Positions 47,701 to 59,000 of a stretch of 64,000 nt of DNA are shown in pieces (the first letter of the stretch is position 1; each line of letters begins with the position of its first letter). The stretch lies in contig OX579638.1 in the NCBI GenBank assembly GCA_951230915.1, positions 24,942,696 through 25,006,695 of the forward strand, read 5' to 3'. Below the pieces are notes generated by a model. That model saw only the letters and a list, made by a program, of their open reading frames with translations, ran no database searches and was not told the origin of the DNA. The position numbers and the translations under genes were made by a program. The DNA comes from Antitrichia curtipendula (taxonomy: Eukaryota; Streptophyta; Bryopsida; Hypnales; Leucodontaceae).

Positions 47701-49624
47701 GCTACTTTCTCTCTCCTCTTCCCTCCAACGCTCGCGCCGGCTGCTGTCCGCGTCACGCTCCAACGAGATCGTGCGCCACCAGTCTCTCGTTCTCTTCGGA
47801 TCGTGAGGAGACCCTTCGACGTTACGCCAGCGGTCTTTGCCTGGAGCATCGTTCATTCCATAGCCTGGACTCTGTATGCCGGGCGTGCGCGGAGGATCCT
47901 GAGCAAGACATTCCAGAAGGTTAGGAGTCCGAGCAACTCCAAAGCACCGAGAAAGTCCAAACCTCAAACAAACACGTGGACAGACAACCGCATGCCCACG
48001 CACGCACATGAAACCAGCGATGGAACCTACAGGCTGTCCTTACTCCGGGACATACTCAACCGAGGTCTCCACAGAATACCAGGGTCACCGAATATACAAA
48101 CCGAAATGCACAAACCCCACGAGTTGCACACGGGAAGCCGACCACAAAGCCACAATTCATGCAAGTGGAAGGAGATGCAGACATCAGAAATGTTCGAGAC
48201 CGAACAAACAAAGAGTCAACTTCACGTACCCCGGATGGAGCTGGCGGTTTATTGTCTCCAGGTTTTGATAGGAGCCACTGCGGTGAAAGTGGAATTATAT
48301 TCTCCGAATTCCCAGAATCTGTAATTGCGTACACAGTCTCAACATCAAATCAACCGCATGCGCTTGCAACCTCAGTCGACCTGTCACCTTCATAATCCCC
48401 AAAGCAACCAAATCACATCAAAGCACATGGCACCGAACTGCATCATACCTTTAGGCTCTGATTCAGGGGGTCCAGAAACCAACTTGGACGTGGCCGACGT
48501 TCCGCTCCCTTCATCTGCACGATCATGTGTGCCACCACAGAATTCACCATTGCATTAGCGGATGACCTCCTACACACCAAGGGTGAGCTACGGTTCGAGA
48601 AAGAGTCCACAAGGACCTTGAACAGGCCAACAGGAACCTTCCATGTGCAAAGCACGGCGGTCACGTAGAGAACCATCTCAAATACCAGAAAGATGAAATC
48701 AAGGATCTTAAAGCAAAATATCAGCGGCGGGACGTAAAATCTGAAACGCTTTGAATGCGAGGAAATCTCGAAAGCCCAAGTTCGATAGAACAGCCCCAAA
48801 TAGAGGAAAAGCTTCACACCTAATATGGGAAATGCAGGTCACAAGAAGCCAGAAAGACTCGCTCGACACATACACGGGCCACATATGCCAGAAGGAAAGC
48901 TCTGAAACCCTAAAGCCGAGCTCTCCACTCACAAACGAACCATACTCGTGCCGAGACCCAATAGACTATATGACGATATATGACAAGACGATACAGGTCC
49001 TTCAGGAACGAACGCGACATAAACCCTGAAAGAAAAAGTGGAACAGAACCCTACGCACTATCAAAGAAACAATAAGAAAGTTCGAGAGTTCGACTTCCAT
49101 AAAAAAAACAGCAGCGCAGGATCAGTCAACAGAAAACTAATGAGCGAAACATCGCAGCGAAAGACACTTATCGAAAGATCGAAAGAAACAACCTCTGCAA
49201 CTCAATACAAACATGAGAGCTCCGGACGCCTATCTCTCTCACTCCCAAAAGTCATTCAATATTCCAAGAAAATGACGAAAATTCAATGACCGCAAACTCG
49301 CCCCAAAAGAACGTCCCAGCTCGTCGCAGAATTTAGGTCCAAAACCTAAAATCGAGGCAGAAACGGAACAAACGTCGGAATAGAACCGCGCCTCAGAATA
49401 GGGTTTAGTGAGCAGATCAGAATCTTCCTGATCTGACTAACCACGGCAGCACAGAGAAACCACACCGCGAACTGCCCTATCCACTAGGTCAAGCACATTG
49501 GCAAGCTGCAAAACAAAGGAAAGTGACGATAAAGCCAACCCCGCATTTTCCACTGCTCCGCGCGTAACGAGCTCCCGTCTCCGCTGCTGGTGCCATCCTT
49601 GGTGTCGCTCTTGGAGTCCGCCAT
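38720..49624 (-). CDS. EXA1: EXA1-like GYF-domain protein (translational repressor scaffold), 14 exons
   Basis: Exons (minus): 49624-49540, 48318-48230, 47898-46801, 46497-46359, 46063-45881, 45615-45389, 45156-44445, 44194-44000, 43585-43053, 42708-42478, 42264-40058, 39861-39656, 39347-39270, 39156-38720. All junctions are GT-AG and phases agree, giving 6420 nt, about 2139 residues. Key parts: SPQWLLSKP near residue 45; an Arg/Glu repeat and RGRG-rich region; YPRVKLLDIHRKC at about 375, which fits the eIF4E/4EHP-binding pattern Y-x4-L-hydrophobic; the GYF domain at about 695-755 (LLYTDPQGEVQGPF...GWFEAGFFGL); a Gln run in exon 9; SLKEIQEAEKR; and the C-terminal signature VTSNRIMMGEI. Plant EXA1 binds eIF4E-family cap proteins and proline-rich partners to repress translation, and affects virus accumulation and immunity; that is family knowledge. 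The weakest call is exon 1, whose donor (GGG|GTTGGC) is poor. Confidence 0.93.
43066..43120 (-). repeat. CAG/CAA repeat encoding a glutamine run in the EXA1-like gene
   Basis: Mixed CAA/CAG codons at the 3' end of exon 9 give about 17 consecutive Gln. A second His/Gln-rich run lies at 42060-42115 in exon 11. Length-variable repeats of this kind commonly differ between individuals. Confidence 0.85.
47225..47320 (-). repeat. Arg/Glu-encoding microsatellite in the EXA1-like gene
   Basis: A CTCCCT/CTCGCG-type repeat on the plus strand encodes an alternating Arg-Glu stretch (about 30 residues) on the minus strand in exon 3. It is in frame with the rest of the exon and makes a long charged low-complexity segment. 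Confidence 0.85.
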
Positions 49625-50030
49625 AGCACACACAGCGTGAGAAATCGCGAGCGCTTGGCAATGGGAGAAGAATCCTGTACACTGCGTGGCCGCTGCACTG
49701 CGGAGACAATGGAGGCGGAGAGGAGAGAAGGGGAAGTGAAGGGGTGGTAAAGATGAGGATTGCGAATGAGATTAAGGAGGGGAAGGGAGGAGATAGACAG
49801 CAGGAGTGTGGTGAGCGAGAACTTGGAGCGACGGACACAGCGGCAACAATATAGATCTCCCAAAGACTGTAGAACTCTGGAGTCATTCAAAGCTTTCGTG
49901 GTGTATGTCTCCGTTGCAGCGATGGAGATTTCATGTCCCGTCGCGGGCTTCAACCCCTCGCCCAACCTGTCCAGTGAGGGTTGGGCCGGGGCCTAGGGTT
50001 TTAGAGTATTTTCAGGGGTTTGTTTTGAAG
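49625..50030 (-). promoter_or_regulatory. Probable promoter and 5' leader of the EXA1-like gene
   Basis: GC-richer DNA between the ATG at 49624 and the return to AT-rich sequence near 50.03 kb. A purine-rich tract (GGAGAGAAGGGGAAG, plus strand 49718-49740) reads as a CT-rich leader on the transcribed strand. No TATA box stands out. Limits are inferred only from base composition. Confidence 0.4.
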
Positions 50031-52411
50031 GTTGACCCTTTGCGCAAAAGAATTATCCCATAAGACTACTGCACCCAATTCTGACAGCTGGTAGCAAAAC
50101 CATCTCATTTAGATTCTTGATTAAAAGGAGTACATGTTTTGTGGTCTAGAGTGTAGATTGATTTTGGATATACTTATTCTCAACACTTTAAACATCATAG
50201 TTTATTTCATAAATTGTCTAAAAAATGTATAAAAGGAGAAATCCACTTTTGACTTTCAACAAATTTTAACAAAAATCTAAATAGTTTAATGATGAGAACC
50301 ATACTAAAAATGTTTATTTGCAAGATATTTTTTTGTTGTTTTCTTAATGTAATAACACCTATAATTGACACCCAAATGAGCAATTGAGCATGGTTCCTAT
50401 TAATGACTTGTGAAAGTCTATGTTGGATCTTGCTTGGAATCAAGGAGGATTCTTAATTCATTAGCAGCATTTTTGGAATACAATTTGAATAGTTTACAGA
50501 ATCTAGAGGGGCCTAAAATTTTTGTACTTGAAATTGCCCCTTGTCTCTCTTAAATAAAGGTAGTAGATTTTAGGCAAGATTTATAGATCGAGGTCTCTTT
50601 TAGAAAGGGGTTAGAATCAATAGATAGAGTTACTTTAAGGTGAAAGGATGTAAAACCAATTGCAATCCAATTCCTTTAAGATTAAAGAGGGCATGTTCAT
50701 GTAGAATGTGAATTTAAAATATTCTAGGACACATCAAGAACAAGATGTCGTGAACAATATGAAGTTGAAATTCTATAAGGAATGCATGCAGTACTTTTTG
50801 ACATACCAAATTGGATCACAACTTGCAATCTAATTCTCTCAAAATCAAGGAGGGCATGTCGCTATAGAATGTGAATCTAAAATATTGTAGGGTGCATCAA
50901 GATTAGGATATCTTTAACAATCCAAGGCTGGCGTTCTATAATGGATGCATTCGGTACTTTTTTGACTTATTAAATTGAATCACAACTGCACCCCTGCAAC
51001 CCATATCTAGGAAGGCATGTCAATGTAGAATGTGAATCTAAAATATTCTAAGACACATTAAGACAAAGATATCTTGGACAATTTGAGTCTGGCATTTGGT
51101 ATATTTTTGACTGAAATGGATTATAATCCATTTACAACAATACGTCTTAAGTCTCATCTAAAATTTTGACTAGATTTTTTACTTTTGCCTTATAGAATTG
51201 AATATATTAATAATTTATCTCCTAAGAGTCTCAATATACATTGGTAGATTATAAATGTCTTTGAGATCTTATTGTCAGAGCTACACGAAATGGATGATGT
51301 ACATCCAATTCTATTGAAAAAGCAATTTTTGTCTATTCTTTGAAAATGTGCTTAGTGCATGTAGTCATTGGGTACTTCATGATTTATGCCCGGATTTATG
51401 TGTTAGGTTTTGAATGAATTCATGGAAAATAATATATGTAGGTGTTTTTTAAATTAAGGTATAAACCCCTTCTATTTTGAACTTTCTAAAGTATAAATAT
51501 TGAAACTTTTTTGAGATTTAAAAAAAAAAAAAAGATGTATTTATAGACGTTTTCAATCAACTACCATGTAAAATCATTTTTTTTTTTAATTCTAAAAAAG
51601 TAGATTTTTGATTTTTTGAGATTAAAATTTAAGATATTTTTATAGAGATTGTGTAAGAAAGAAATAGTGCAAGAATTGCATAATAATTGCATAGATTGAA
51701 TTTTAAAATGGGGGTGTTTTTGAGGGAAACAAAGAAAATTGTCTTAAATTTTTGTGAAGTCATTATACAATATTGTAGTGTGAATCAACATTTGGAAAAA
51801 ATTGATGTCCATGCAAAGTGAGTCAATGAAAATTGAAAATTAATCAATCAAATCTTGAAAGTTGAAAATATCTAAAAAAAATTTTAAAACTAAACTAAAT
51901 AGAATATAATAAATACATGCAATAACCATAGTACATTGAATTATCCTAATGACACTAATTTACCAAAATCACACTATTTTGAATTAGTCTGGGTTGAAAT
52001 ATTCCTGTATGATATCAATTTCCTCAATCGTAGAATTTTATGGAGACAATAATTTTTTGACAAATCAGTGAAGTTACTTGAAAATCCGGTAGAATATGGG
52101 AGCTGAAGGATAATAGCCGGTAAAGCTCGGACGCCGGTGTGAATAGGTACCGCAGGATATCTATAGCTACCGAAACGATTTCCGCTGGAGCAACTTCAGT
52201 TGTCGAAGGATGTGTAGCTCCGGTGCAGGCAGTTTCAGGAATTGCTGTGTTAAGTCTGCAAGCACGAATCATTTTTAGGCTTTCCAGATTGAGTGTGCTC
52301 TCTCTCCGGCCAGAAAATTTTGGAAATTGCTGGACTGCTACGTGGGGTTTTGCATAATTCGGGGATGGTGATAAGGTTTTGGAGTTAAACCTCTAGCTGC
52401 ATTCTGAGGCC
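50031..52411. other. AT-rich intergenic region with a 161-bp tandem repeat
   Basis: Apart from the repeat at 50690-51130 (next entry) I see no gene. Homopolymer runs of A and T are common at 51518-51600. The part 52080-52411 turns more complex and is likely the promoter or 5' leader of the RAP-domain gene. Confidence 0.45.
50690..51130. repeat. About 161-bp tandem repeat, roughly three units
   Basis: Each unit contains GGCATGT, AGAATGTGAAT(T/C)TAAAATATT, 'cacatcaaga/cattaaga', 'gatatctt' and 'ggatgcatt.ggtacttttt'. GCATGT starts at 50691, 50854 and 51015, so spacing is 161-163 bp. The copies are diverged, and the third is incomplete. Confidence 0.8.
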
Positions 52412-54655
52412 ATGTCTCTCAATGGGTACAGCAGCACAATTTCAAGGAAGACTCAAATATCCACGGTTCATCACCCTGTTGCGTTTGGCAACAATGAGAC
52501 CTATCTGCGTCTGAACTCTGTGTCGGTGAAGTTAGGCCATGGGGCGTCTGTTGGTGAACTCTTGAAAAAGTTATCAAGTGTGGCTGGAGCTCGTCGAGCG
52601 CCAATGAATTCGTTGCTGGATGTGAGTACCGACTTTTCTTGAATTATAGTATTCGGAATATTTTCCTTGTACGAATTGTGGAATGATATGCCGCAGGATT
52701 CAAAATTTTGAAACTTTGCACATTCGGTGTGCTTTAGGAGATTTCAATTGTCTAGGGCAACAAGCGGAGTGTTGGGTTTAGGGTTTCTTGGATATGTGGT
52801 CGTTAGAGAAAAAATTGCAGTTGCGTATTGATGGATGATGGCGTTCTGGAGGGTTTTGAGAAGCCCCTGAGCTTGTTTATCAATTCACTGATTCGTTGCG
52901 TGCTTGCGTGTGACAGCGTAATCGGGCAGTTATGAACCTTCGAGATGCCCTTGATTTCAGGATAACTCTCAAGTCGAATGTAGGTATTGCAACTCCCCTT
53001 TCTTCTTTATTTGTGGTAGAGTTTCAAGGGCTCATGTGCCAAGATTTGAATCACTCATCTAACACCGTGAGAGAGTTGGCATTAATCTTTCACGAGAAAT
53101 TGGTTGCAGAAGCTGTGTGTTGTAAGTTGTTGCTGCTACCTTGTTTTCGTCCCTTGAACGCTTTACATTGGTAACTGTCTTTTACTACTACTTATAGTGA
53201 TGGTAATTAATTCTTGGATTGTCAGGGCCGAGCAGGAGGTATTGCAATCACTTTTTGAAGTGCATCCCGCTAATGATGTGTTCCCGTGCATTCACCATGG
53301 CTGGTCTGCCCAGTCACATAGAGACGAGTTTGCAACGTTACGCGGGGCAAGACGACGGCACTCGGCACACTTCGATGGATTCCAGGGTTAGCATCGCAGG
53401 GTTCCCATCGAAGGAAATGGTGTGGACAGGGTCGAGATTATACCGAGAAGAACGCAGCTTGAACCGACGCATCATCGATGCTCCTGATGCGGAGTATGTG
53501 CTTGCTGTCGTCATGGAAGCTTTGCAAAAACCTCATTGGGGACAACCTCGGATGATTCCGTTGAGTCCCTTGAATTGCGCCACTGCCCTTCACCGGATAG
53601 CGAAGCGGATGGACGGGGCTTCCATGCGGAAGTCGGAGAAGCTCACATTCGCCAGAAGACCCGAAATGAAGGCTTTTCTCGGCGCTGCTGTGAGAGCCTT
53701 TCCGGAGTGCTCGGGGCAAGGATTAGCAAACATCGCCTGGGCTCTCTCGAAGATCGGAGGAAATGCACTTTTTACTGAAGAAATGGACCTTTTGGCGGAT
53801 GCTGCTCTTGACAAACTGCCGGAGTTCAATGCGCAGAACCTCGCCAACGCTGCGGGCGCATTCTCTTCCATGCTCCATTCTGCACCACTTTTGTTTGAAG
53901 CTTTGGCTGAACGAGCTGGAGTTTTGGCAGAAAGCTTCAGGCCTCAAGAGTTGGTGCAAATCTTGTGGGCTTTTGCATGTATGAACCATCCGATTGATTC
54001 TCTTTTCGACTCGCTGGATGACTTGGAACCAGAGGCTGCGAGTTTCAAAGGTTTCAGTCAACAGCAACTGGCGAGTATGGCATGGTCAAGTGCTGTTTTA
54101 GGTCGAATGGAACGCCCGTGGTTCATTTCTTTATGGAATTGTATCAATGCGCGTTCAATGGTGTGGACCTCTGAAAAATCGAAGGGCGCTCAGCACTTGT
54201 GTCAGTTGTATCAAGCCAATTTAGCAATAGGATTAGAATGTGCAAATTCTGCATTGACCACTGAGAGGGAACTAGAGACCGTGTTGAATGAGGCCTGGGA
54301 GAAAGAGAAGGCAGCGGATACTAAGCTCAGTTCGGGGGATCACAGAGAAGTGGATCGGCTTTTGGTTGGAGCCACAGGACGAGCCTGGGTGTCGGAGTAT
54401 GAAGGAGCGCCGTATTCATTGGATTTGGCTTTAGTCGAGGCCAACGTGGCTTTGGAGATCGATGGTCCTACTCATTTTTCTCGAAACTCAAACGCTCTGT
54501 TAGGACACACCGTTTTGAAGCACAGGCTCTTGCGGGCAGCTGGATGGACCGTCATTCCTATCCCCTTCCATGAGGTACCTCGATCATCTTGTCTACTTTC
54601 ATTAGCAAATTTCTTGCTATATCGTCATGAGATTGAAGTCCTGTCAAGGCTCTAA
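52412..54655 (+). CDS. RAP-domain protein, probable organelle RNA-processing factor
   Basis: The main exon carries a frame of 478 codons (53219-54655); its upstream limit is a TTGTCAG acceptor at 53225. The C-terminus (about 403-455 of this frame) is a RAP domain: ALEIDGPTHFSRNS, then LKHRLLRAAGWTVIPIPFHE. Before it are helical repeats of the OPR/FASTK-like kind, each with a Leu-Ala-x-x-x-W/A-A core (GQGLANIAWALSKIG; AQNLANAAGAF; PQELVQILWAFACM; QQQLASMAWSSAVLG). RAP proteins act in chloroplasts or mitochondria on RNA processing, rRNA maturation or translation. Likely upstream exons are 52412-52621 (from MSLNGYSS, donor GAT|GTGAGT) and 52917-52979 (donor AAT|GTAGGT); these join in phase 0. 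Their join to the main exon does not keep frame unless another small exon exists, so the N-terminus is uncertain. ATG 53298 is an alternative start. No transit peptide could be confirmed. Confidence 0.85.
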
Positions 54656-55923
54656 TGCAAGAATGATCATACCTGATGACGCTTGTTGTTTTGCATTGTG
54701 TCATCAGTGGGAGGAACTGCGAGGGGAGCCGGAGCGAAAACTCTACCTACGTAGGCTCTTAGATGGCTCTATGTAGCCTCCATTTTTTGAATTCATGCTG
54801 CTTTATGGGCAGCAACAGCGTCACTGTTGGGTAGTTCATTCAAATACAGTTTCTGAGAATTATAGAAAATTTTAGTGTACACCGGATTCCTGAGAAGGTT
54901 TGTGTTCGCTTTGTGGTATACAATACAACAACACAACCAGTTGATCAAAGCCATCCCCCAGGCTATGATCTGCATTGAATGATGCACCTCTGATCTTGAG
55001 TGAGTTTCGTGAGTGCACCGGTTGAAGTAATGGAAGCCTCTACCTCTACGTTTGTTTGTGAAGGACCAATGACCGATGTGATCTCTGTGTCGAGTGTCGT
55101 GGGTTGGAAAGCAAAGACGTAATCAGTTGCACTTCAAACAAACTGAGCTCCAAGGTCGCATTCCAACATCTTTTAGTAACCCGATGTCTCGGTCCCCTTC
55201 ACAACGGCTGCACCAGCCAATCTAGAATGCTCTATTAACATCATTCACAGTAGTAATATGTGTTACAAAGCCCTCCCATCTATTTGTGACTATGTTCAGA
55301 TACAAGTTCAGGTCATTCGAGTATAGAATATTCACTTTTATTTGGATATGAGATCAATGTTGTAGTTATATTTTCTCCTGTATACTTCAGGATTAAGAAC
55401 TTATAGAATATGACCATAATTGTTTGCAGTAAGTTTAGATCCTGAAAGATTCAGTAGCTCAGACAACACTCGCTGTTGGACTGCGGTTCACAGGCGGGGG
55501 CGACCGTCGGATGAGACGAAAGTAAATCGGCTTTCTAAGCTTCAGGAAGCATCAATGCATTCTCATGTACAGTCGGAATTCTCTTAGTCGAGTGTGGATT
55601 TGGTTTCCTAGCATGTTAGAAACCTGTTGCTTAATGGGGTGACCTTGGAAATCATCCCTTTTCATTACCGTGTGAATCATTGGCTTAACCTGTAAATGTC
55701 CAAGGTCTTTTTTGAGCTTCTAAGAATTTGCTCTAAATTGAACAAAAAGCCAACATTTTTTATAAGTTGTATCAATTTTTTTTAATTGTAACCATACAAA
55801 TTCAAACTAGACATGTTAGAGATCACATAGCAAAAGAAAACACAACAATATCACTTGTGGATTGAAAGTTTATAATGTTTGATCATGACTGAGGGTGTTA
55901 AAATTGCAAAAGTGATTTGAAGT
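54656..55923. other. 3' flank of the RAP gene, no further gene
   Basis: Moderately complex sequence to about 55.6 kb, then AT-rich. Short frames only. The first few hundred bases probably include the 3' untranslated region. Confidence 0.4.
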
Positions 55924-55931
55924 CTTTCAAT

Positions 55932-56058
55932 CAGGGCTTTTTGGGGGACCTGTGTCCCCCCTGCTGGCTTCATTGCAAAGGCCAATTTTTGGAGGGATGA
56001 AACCAGATTGGTCAGATTTCTGACAGTCTGGCAAAATTTCGCCAAAAAAAAAGCCCTG
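55932..56058. mobile_element. 127-bp hAT-type MITE
   Basis: Terminal inverted repeats start CAGGGCTTTTT (left) and end AAAAAGCCCTG (right). The 8-bp direct repeat CTTTCAAT flanks the element at 55924-55931 and 56059-56066. CAGGG ends and 8-bp duplications are the hallmark of the hAT superfamily. The interior is non-coding and includes GGGGGACC...GTCCCCCC, a small internal hairpin. It is too short to encode a transposase, so it must have been moved in trans. Confidence 0.9.
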
Positions 56059-56066
56059 CTTTCAAT

Positions 56067-59000
56067 CTTCTTTTCACATGTCAAATCTAAAAAGTTGCTT
56101 TTAAAATATGAAGATAAAGGGCATAACATGTATAATTCCAATCAATTCATGGCTTCTCAAAATCTATTCTACAATTTTTTAAAGCAAATTTCTAATGTGA
56201 ATTTTCCTCCAAGATCTAGTGTATCTGAGGCTCATTTCCAAGAGCCCTCAACACTACAGAAAGTCAAGATTGCAATGGACACCCTTGCACAAAACCTTAA
56301 ACAAGGAAAATCATAATCAATCATTTCAAAATTGAATTTTTGATGCTAAAACTAAACTTCAAAAATATTTTTTCAAAAATAGAAACTTTGTTAGGTTTTA
56401 TTTAACTTCAAAGTATTGTTGACACCCAAATTTTGTGCCTTGGGCATTTAGGAGTTAAGAAATAGCAAAAGCACTCATTGGAAGTAAAACTATTGTAGAA
56501 AACCTTTCATTTTTACAACAAAATTCAAAGGATGAATAGCTGCACTTCTATCCTACTAGAAGGATTCCATGTCATCCATTAGACGCCAAACGTCCATGTC
56601 AACATTTAAGGGTTAAGCTAAATCCTTCAAGAACGTGGCCTCCCATGACCAAGGTAGTCACTAAAATGCTTGGATTATTGAACCAATAGGTGCATTTTTT
56701 GTTTTTACAATGAAAGTATTTGTTGAGCCTTGGCATTGTTTAAGGGTTAATGATGTCCACATTGATAATAAATCTAGTGTAGTTTTGGAAAATACAATTA
56801 ATGTCTATCTTGGTGTCTTCTATCATAGTAGCTGACAACATAGACTCTTAATTCATAAACAAGTTCCAAAATACTTTCTATACCTACTCTCATTTCAAAT
56901 CCTGAATACAAAAATTCTATCTTGTTGATTAGTTTAACACCTTAACTTCAAGTAAGAGCATTGGAATGAGTGATTTTTATCCTAGGCAACAAATTATATT
57001 AACAATTGATAAAGCATTTTGCCAAAGGCCTTCAAAGGATGAACTTAAGGTAGAAGTAACCATTTTGGCCCATACCCCTATTTTTGGAAAAGTAGGGAGC
57101 CCTTGAAGTGTTCCAATTATGACCATCCATGTGAAATGTCTCCAAATTTTCACATGGCTCCATTTTATGTTCATCAACTTATTAATAAGTGAATGGTTTT
57201 AGGTATTTCTATCAAAAATCGATATTGTCAAAATCTTGTTTTGGATGCGGCCCAAGAGTTTTTATGTGGGAAGGAATAAAATTTTAAAATGGAAATCTTC
57301 TTTCAATATTATAACAAAGAACTCCAGTAGAGACAATTATGGTAGGTTGGTTTGAATTACTAAACTAGGCTAACTTGCTTTTTGTTGACAATTAAAAGAA
57401 GACTTTAAATTTATGTATTTTTTAAACAATCTATGAATCCTCTATAATTTTTCAAAGTGAAATATTTAATGTAGATGTATACAAAATGGATTCCTAGGAT
57501 CTTAAATTTTGAGAAAGTATGTTTTTAATCCCTAAAGGATCATTTGTCCCTTTAGAGGACAAGTGGGATTTTGGGTAGGTACTTGTGGTCTCATTTTTTG
57601 TCTTGATTTTTTGAAACATCTTTTTGAAGATAGAAAAATTGATTAGCTTCGTGAAAATATAATTTTTTTCAACTAGTGCCCGAGAACAAAAGTTATGCTT
57701 AAAACTATGGAGAGGGGAGGAAGGGGGGGGGGAGAAGGGGCAACAAAAAATAAATTAAAAAATTTGAATTAATTAATTTTTTTCATAGTTTATATTTTTG
57801 TCTACATGAAAAGCTTTGATTCATTTCATTTAGATTTGTTATAAGAAAATTATGGACAATCTTGGTTTGGGGGCAATTAAAGCATCTTCTTGAAAAAATA
57901 GTTTGTAGGATTCATTTTGAATGCCATTTTTACAATATTTGAAAAAAAGAAGTTCCGCATGGTTTAGTTTGCTTGCAAGAACAATCTCACCATTGGAATT
58001 AGTGCATTTTAATTCCAATTTAGAAATATTAATAATTTAGATTTTCCTTCTATCTTGTATCTAATTCCACTTTAATTAATACCTAATGCCTAACAAAATT
58101 TAAAGTATGAAAATTAAGTTTTTTTGAAGTTCCTTTTTTCCTAAATTCTCAACTGAATTCTCCACCATAAAGATTTAAAGCTCAAAACTCTGTAGTGCAA
58201 AATATTAAAGTTAAGAAGGTTCAAAGTCAAATAATTTAGTCCCACAATGTGTTGAAAAACTTGTTTTTTTCACTTTAATTGTAGGTATCTTGCAATCTAT
58301 GCAATCAAAAATTCTGAAATTCTTACGACACATTTTCATACTAGCTAGGTGTAAGATCCCATAGTTAGATGTGCAAAAAAAACAATTTTCAAATTTTTAT
58401 ACTCTTTGCTATAGAAATGGCAATTTTGAGTGTTTTTTGGCAGAAAAAAAGTCTTGTCCTTTAGAGATTAATAAGAAAGAATCTAAATAGATTCTTTATT
58501 AGTAACATGATCTTGAAATTATTTGAACTGTCTTACCTTAAATATAAAATTACTCCTTTCACTTACCTACAATGGGACAATTGTTCATTTTCAGACTAAA
58601 TATCTCTAAATTTCAACAAATATAATTTGGGTGTAATTATAAGTCAATAGGAAATTTAAAGACTTGTTTGAAGAGGAAGATACGATTTTTTAATAACTAA
58701 ATTTGACAACAAAATTCTTGCAAATTGCCATGGAATGTATTTTAGCTATCAAAATAATCAAAATATTTTATATAATTCTTGCAAATTGGAAAATTCAACC
58801 AAATTCTTAAAGCAACTTTTGAAAAAAAAATGCAAAAACAATAGAACTAAACATTGCAGTTGCAAATGATAGACAAATTTCTAATATATCTGCACCTAAT
58901 TTTGACATTGATACCTATATTGTATCATCTAGATTTTTGCCTAAGATGTAAAATAAATTTAAAAATTGAACATAAATATCTAATTATTTTTGGATTAGCC

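Noticed and set aside
46399..48324. 641-codon plus-strand ORF
   Set aside because: Antisense shadow of EXA1-like exons 2-4 and their introns. It crosses splice sites of the real gene and is low in recognisable motifs.
56008..56316. 102-codon plus-strand ORF
   Set aside because: Starts inside the hAT MITE and has AT-rich random composition.
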